In this document: positions 60,384-64,000 of the stretch, one piece after another | Numbering within the stretch: position 1 is the stretch's first letter | Layout of the letters: every line of letters begins with the position of its first letter | Assembly: GCA_041397645.1 (NCBI GenBank) | Contig: JAWKWE010000006.1 | Coordinates: 186,001-250,000, forward strand | Reading direction: 5' to 3' | From: Hyphomicrobiaceae bacterium | GTDB lineage: Bacteria > Pseudomonadota > Alphaproteobacteria > Rhizobiales > Hyphomicrobiaceae | DNA: 64,000 nucleotides | The notes under the pieces: generated by a model | Databases searched by the model: none | Told to the model about the DNA's origin: nothing | What the model saw: the letters and a program-made list of their open reading frames with translations, nothing else | Program-made: the position numbers and the translations under genes

Positions 60384-60962
60384 GTCGTCTGGTCGGCTCT
60401 CTACAGCCCGTTCGGCGGCGCCTATACGCTCTCAGGTGCCGAAACCCTCAACGCCCGCTTCCCCGGCCAGTGGTTCCAGATGGAAGCAGGCTTGCACTAC
60501 AACTGGCACAGGCATTACGATCCCACAATCGGACGATACACACAGCCAGATCCTTTGGGATTACGAGACGCAGCGAGCAAGCCACGACTCCCTGTTTTCA
60601 AAGATGGGCCCAGTATCTATGCCTATGCTCGTAGCGCACCCCTTCATCTCACAGATTTTACTGGAGAGATAACCTTGACGGAGATTCCACCGTGGCCGGT
60701 ACCCTGCTTAACGGCGCGGTTTCTCGTCATTTACTATTGACACTTCAACTCGCCACGTTGCGAAGACAATGACGACTGTTCGACGCTCGCCACAAAGTTC
60801 GCGCAAAAAGTGGCTTGTGTCGCTGCGCAAAAGCGACTCAACGTTTGCTTTGGCTCCCCGGAGAACGAAGACCACGGCAACAGGTTTGATGAGTATCTAA
60901 AGGGGGCTAACCGCTGCGAAGAGCTTTTCAATTCAAATCCGGAATGCCAACAGTGTAAATAG
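60384..60962 (+). pseudogene. Orphan Rhs tip P12 with an in-frame TGA
   Basis: The frame VVWSALYSPFGG...HYNWHRHYDPTIGRYTQPD has an insertion after PDPLG (RDAASKPRLPVFKDGP). It stops at TGA 60738-60740. The same frame continues for 73 further codons (HFNSPRCEDNDDCSTLATKF, LNVCFGSPENEDHGNRFDEY, CEELFNSNPECQQCK) to TAG at 60960-60962, a normal-looking Cys-rich toxin tail. The TGA therefore looks like a nonsense mutation within the toxin. Confidence 0.62.
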
Positions 60963-60979
60963 TTGGAGGTAAAGTCTTA

Positions 60980-61495
60980 ATGAGGGAAAGGCCCGATCGT
61001 TATAATCGAATTATGAGAGTTTTGCGTTCCGGTGATCTGGATGAGCTCGCCGCTCTGAAGGTGGCTGATCCGAACTTCGCCGACAGTAGAGACGATTTTC
61101 TGGGGCGTCATTGGATAATCAATGCGATAAGCGTAGGTCGCCCTAACGCGGTGCGTTGGTTTGTTCAAAACGCCAAGGAAAAGATATTCAGAGACGAAGA
61201 AGGTTACACGCTTTTGCACGCCGCCCTTGATCGCTGTGACAACGACAAATACACGGTTCTGCAATTGCTTATCGAACAGGGCGCTGCTTTGAATCTTAAG
61301 GGTATCAATGAATGGACACCTTTGCATTTAGCCGCAGCTCGTGATGACGAGCGAGCCGTAGAGATGCTACTTGCGGCCGGGGCCGATCCTGCAATTCGCA
61401 CCGGCATCGACGGCAACTTGACACCGGAGGAAGAAGCAGAAATGCTTGGGTCAGCCGGAGCGCTCGCAGCGTTCAGGCGATTTCGTGGTGTTTAA
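60980..61495 (+). CDS. Ankyrin-repeat immunity protein, partner of tip P12
   Basis: A 171-aa protein starting 17 bases after the end of the toxin tail, preceded by TTGGAGGT. Ankyrin repeats: WIINAISVGRPNAVRWFVQN, YTLLHAALDRCDNDKYTVLQ, WTPLHLAAARDDERAVEMLL AAGADPA. It resembles the immunity protein at 57973-58458 in fold. It remains intact although its toxin is interrupted. Confidence 0.7.
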   Translation: MRERPDRYNRIMRVLRSGDLDELAALKVADPNFADSRDDFLGRHWIINAISVGRPNAVRWFVQNAKEKIFRDEEGYTLLHAALDRCDNDKYTVLQLLIEQGAALNLKGINEWTPLHLAAARDDERAVEMLLAAGADPAIRTGIDGNLTPEEEAEMLGSAGALAAFRRFRGV

Positions 61496-61962
61496 GTCGG
61501 GCTCCACGCGCACCGGGGTCACGCCGACGCGGGGCTCAAGGACAGGCGCGGATGCGGGTGGGCATCCGAAGCGCAAAGAAAAACGGCGCGGATGCGAGTG
61601 GGCATCCGAAGCGCCATCGACATCTGATCGCTACACCCCGTTAAGCGGATTCAGTCAGAAGCGTAAAATGCGCCCGCCGATCGGGAGAGATTGGATTTCC
61701 GCTTCCGAGATCGAGCGCCGGCTATTTGATGCCAACCTACAATTTCGAGCTGGCGAGTTCGCTCGGCGCAGACGTCAAGGTGGTGCACCCATCTAATCGC
61801 CCACTTCAATTCTTCAAACTCGCTGGACTTCCTCGTCAAAGCAAGCCGTACTGAGTGCCTTCGGGCGCACGTAGCGTCTCCTTGCACAACCTCGGCACAA
61901 ACCCGGGGCTTTGGGTGGTGCGAACGCCAGCAATCTGGCTGGCGGCACAAGGAGACCGCAAC
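61496..61962 (+). other. Right edge of the array
   Basis: A short core-like piece (TPTRGSRTG) with two family A copies (61546-61574 and 61586-61614) in their double arrangement, then about 350 bases without a supportable gene. A 42-codon frame at 61668-61796 is too short to judge. The array ends here and the DUF3489 module begins. Confidence 0.5.
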
Positions 61963-62244
61963 ATGACGCGACGTAGTAAGCCTAAATCACAAACCACCCC
62001 TCCCTCAAAGACGGCGGCTTCCGCCCACTCAACATCGGTAGAACCGACATCCAAAACTCATAGAGTCATCGGGCTGCTGCAAAACAAGCGTGGCGCGACG
62101 ATTTCCGAGTTGGCGGCTGCAACCGGTTGGCAGGCGCATAGCGTTCGCGGCTTCCTTTCGGCAACAGTGCGCAAGAAACTCGGACTTGAACTGCGTTCCG
62201 AAAAGCGGGCTGGTGAGGCTCGGCGCTACCATGTCGAAGGATGA
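61963..62244 (+). CDS. DUF3489 family protein
   Basis: A 93-aa protein with a Lys/Ser/Thr-rich N-terminal tail and a winged-helix-like DUF3489 domain: VIGLLQNKRGATISELAAAT GWQAHSVRGFLSATVRKKLG. AAGGAG precedes the ATG at 61963. These small proteins regularly sit with DUF2924 and large serine recombinase genes in alphaproteobacterial mobile elements; a DNA-binding role is likely. Confidence 0.85.
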   Translation: MTRRSKPKSQTTPPSKTAASAHSTSVEPTSKTHRVIGLLQNKRGATISELAAATGWQAHSVRGFLSATVRKKLGLELRSEKRAGEARRYHVEG

Positions 62245-62713
62245 GCCTGACCGAAAGGGCCGCAAACCATCTCTCGAGGACGTAGCGGCCCAACTCATTC
62301 GATTGAGCACAAGCGACGCAGGTGAACTGCGGGCGTTCTGGCGAGAGTACTTTGGCCGCCCCGCGCCATTCCGTTTTAGACGCGATATGATGGCCCACGT
62401 CCTCGCCTACGATATTCAGGTCAAGGTTCGTGGCGGATTGTCAAAGGCCGCCACAAACCAGCTCGATAAGATAGCAGCCGAAGAGTTTGGTGAAGCGGTC
62501 CGGAAAGGCAGGCATCGCCTCACGCCCGGCACACGCCTGGTTCGCGAGTGGCACGGCGTGACGCATGAAGTCTATGTGACCGACGGCGCATTTATCTGGC
62601 AAGGAACCCCGCACCGTTCCCTCTCAGCGATCGCGCGAGCGATCACTGGTACACGATGGAGCGGACCGGCCTTCTTCGGGATTCGCTCGCTGAGCGATGC
62701 GATGCATGGCTGA
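62231..62713 (+). CDS. DUF2924 family protein
   Basis: A 160-aa protein overlapping the DUF3489 gene by 14 bases. LRAFWREYFGRPAPFRFRRD and LAYDIQVKVRGGL are typical of DUF2924, as is the C-terminal TRLVREWHGVTHEVYVTDGA, IWQGTPHRSLSAIARAITGT. This family accompanies serine recombinases and may serve as an accessory factor. Confidence 0.88.
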   Translation: MSKDEPDRKGRKPSLEDVAAQLIRLSTSDAGELRAFWREYFGRPAPFRFRRDMMAHVLAYDIQVKVRGGLSKAATNQLDKIAAEEFGEAVRKGRHRLTPGTRLVREWHGVTHEVYVTDGAFIWQGTPHRSLSAIARAITGTRWSGPAFFGIRSLSDAMHG

Positions 62714-62906
62714 TCGCGTCCCCTCAAATGAAGTCCAAAAGGTCTTCGCGATGCTTACGGCTGAGTTTGAAGATGCCTCAACGATCGCCGCCGGCGTGCA
62801 ACGCGTTCAAACCCGTGCCAGAGCAAAAAGAGCCCTTCGCAGTATCCGCAAGGTGGCGCGTCGGACCGAGCAGCTTCTGGATCGCCTTGAGGTTCTTCTA
62901 GAATGA
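62706..62906 (+). CDS. Small helical protein between DUF2924 and recombinase genes
   Basis: A 66-aa protein (MADRVPSNEVQKVFAMLTAE) with a very basic helical middle (TRARAKRALRSIRKVARRTE). It overlaps both neighbours by a few bases, so it belongs to the same operon. No family recognised. Confidence 0.6.
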   Translation: MADRVPSNEVQKVFAMLTAEFEDASTIAAGVQRVQTRARAKRALRSIRKVARRTEQLLDRLEVLLE

Positions 62907-64000
62907 AGCGAAAGCGCTGTGCGATCTATACGCGCAAATCCTCTGAGGAGGGCCTCAGCCAAGAGTTCAACTCGCTTGATGCCCAACGGGAGTCTTGTGA
63001 GGCTTACATCACCAGTCAGCGTCACGAGGGCTGGCATCTGCTGCAAGACGCTTACAACGATGGCGGCTTCTCTGGCGGAACCATGGACCGTCCAGCGTTG
63101 GTACAGCTGCTGTCAGATATCCGCGCCCACAGAATAGATGTGGTGGTCGTCTATAAAGTGGATCGTTTGACTCGGTCTTTATCCGACTTTGCACGGATCG
63201 TGGACATCTTCGATGCCCATGACGTTTCGTTTGTGTCCGTAACACAGTCCTTCAACACGACAACCTCGATGGGCAGGCTGACACTCAATGTCTTGTTGTC
63301 GTTTGCGCAATATGAACGTGAGGTCACCGGAGAACGCATCCGCGACAAGATCTCAGCCTCCAAGAAGAAGGGGCTTTGGATGGGTGGGTTCTTACCCATC
63401 GGCTATTCTGCCAACGGCCGAACGCTTGTGGTCCTACCTGATCAGGCACAAACGATCCGTTTAATATTCGAGCGCTATCTGGAATTAGGAACCGTACGCA
63501 AACTCGAGGCTGAGTTGCTTGCCTCAGGAATCCATGCGCCGACGCGAACAGCAGGTACCCATCGGGTCTTTGGAGGGCGTCCGTTCACGCGGGCCCAGCT
63601 CTATAAGCTGCTCGGCAACCCGATCTACTGCGGAGAGATCCGCCACAAAGCCACGCGATACCCCGGTCAGCACGAAGCAATCATTCCATCTGACATGTTC
63701 CAACGCGTGCAGACGTTGCTCGCCTTGAACACGCAAGGCCATCGGACGGGCCGCGGTTCAAAGTCTCCTAGCCTGCTTGCCGGACTGTTGGTGGATAAGG
63801 ATGGCGATACGCTGGTTGCCAGTCACGCAACCAAGGCCGGCAAACGCTATCGCTATTACGTTGCGCGCTCCTTGCACGAGGGAGGAGCGCGTCGCAAGCA
63901 ACGCGACGCTTCACGTAGCGGCTGGAGATTGCCGGCCGATCAGATCGAGCCGCTTGTGATCGAGGCCGTTCGACATCGGTTGTTGGACACAAGCTGGCCC
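62903..64000 (+). CDS. Large serine recombinase, 3' end beyond window
   Basis: 366 codons of a serine recombinase, starting in an ATGA overlap with the small gene. The resolvase domain has the nucleophilic Ser in YTRKSSEEGLSQ, followed by VYKVDRLTRSLSDFARIV and LNVLLSFAQYEREVTGERIR. The recombinase domain follows (LEAELLASGIHAPTRTAGTH, AQLYKLLGNPIYCGEIRH), then the start of the zinc-ribbon region. Such enzymes catalyse integration or excision of prophage-like or ICE-like elements. No attachment site could be identified. Confidence 0.93.
   Translation, partial: MKRKRCAIYTRKSSEEGLSQEFNSLDAQRESCEAYITSQRHEGWHLLQDAYNDGGFSGGTMDRPALVQLLSDIRAHRIDVVVVYKVDRLTRSLSDFARIVDIFDAHDVSFVSVTQSFNTTTSMGRLTLNVLLSFAQYEREVTGERIRDKISASKKKGLWMGGFLPIGYSANGRTLVVLPDQAQTIRLIFERYLELGTVRKLEAELLASGIHAPTRTAGTHRVFGGRPFTRAQLYKLLGNPIYCGEIRHKATRYPGQHEAIIPSDMFQRVQTLLALNTQGHRTGRGSKSPSLLAGLLVDKDGDTLVASHATKAGKRYRYYVARSLHEGGARRKQRDASRSGWRLPADQIEPLVIEAVRHRLLDTSWP

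Larger units (their letters stand above)
39331..61495. other. Array of 17 orphan Rhs toxin tips with immunity genes
   Basis: A 22-kb array in which broken pieces of Rhs core, each ending in the RHYDP...GRYTQPDPLG...DGP...YAY junction, run into different C-terminal domains, each followed at once by a small gene. Four pairs are on the minus strand, 13 on the plus. No full-length core or secretion N-terminus is present. This is the layout of displaced Rhs/polymorphic toxin tips that serve as a recombination reservoir, but the number and the density of palindromic repeats within are unusual. Toxin and immunity roles are inferred from organisation. Confidence 0.85.

Noticed and set aside
39331..61495. 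CRISPR array
   Set aside because: The short repeats are palindromic, irregularly spaced by hundreds to thousands of bases, and lie in coding remnants; there are no uniform spacers and no cas genes.
1..64000. tRNA genes, including a possible integration target for the recombinase
   Set aside because: No segment with the GGTTCGAATCC-type arm and a matching cloverleaf was found on either strand by eye.

Overview
The window looks like chromosome of a Hyphomicrobiales-type alphaproteobacterium, perhaps close to Hyphomicrobium (inferred from gene content only). It is GC-rich, carries an aroQ-accB-accC-aat block, a guaB...guaA operon interleaved with rsmB and MAPEG genes, polyhydroxyalkanoate synthase and depolymerase genes, several short Tyr/Arg/Pro-rich exported proteins, a DUF4424 protein and a DUF3489/DUF2924/serine-recombinase module.

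Layout. 0.1-3.3 kb: shikimate and fatty-acid genes (aroQ, accB, accC) and the N-end-rule transferase aat, all plus strand. 3.4-4.7 kb: two small exported proteins and three terminator hairpins, one of which may end a small RNA. 4.7-11.1 kb: minus-strand operon guaB-MAPEG-rsmB-hydrolase-tspO-guaA. 11.4-15.7 kb: a hypothetical exported protein, a TetR regulator, a decayed stretch, phaC and an unusual PII protein. 15.9-21.0 kb: RND efflux pump and adaptor, with a divergent TetR gene and a paired operator. 21.3-24.9 kb: universal stress protein with a cation exchanger, then an L,D-transpeptidase with a DsrE-like protein. 25.0-32.3 kb: a TetR-controlled uptake and catabolic cluster (ABC permease, ATPase, binding protein, glutamine-synthetase-like ligase, creatininase-family hydrolase, porin) that probably handles a small nitrogenous compound of unknown identity. 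32.4-38.4 kb: phaZ, a GST, an exported protein, a Crp/Fnr regulator, a possible sRNA, a DUF4424 protein and a frameshifted gene.

39.3-61.5 kb is the remarkable part: a 22-kb array of orphan Rhs (YD-repeat) C-terminal tips, each followed by its own small immunity gene. I count 17 toxin-immunity pairs, 4 on the minus strand (39.3-43.7 kb) and 13 on the plus strand (44.06-61.5 kb), diverging from about 44.06 kb. No complete Rhs core is present; the modules are separated by broken pieces of core. At least three families of short palindromic repeats are scattered through the core pieces, some inserted in frame as in Rickettsia palindromic elements, some breaking the frame, and one lying exactly at the junction where the array changes strand. 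The array looks like a reservoir of interbacterial toxin and immunity specificities that is shuffled by recombination in the conserved core and in the palindromes.

61.9-64.0 kb: DUF3489, DUF2924, a small gene and the 5' part of a large serine recombinase, suggesting that the right edge of the array adjoins a mobile element. No tRNA, rRNA or CRISPR array was seen.
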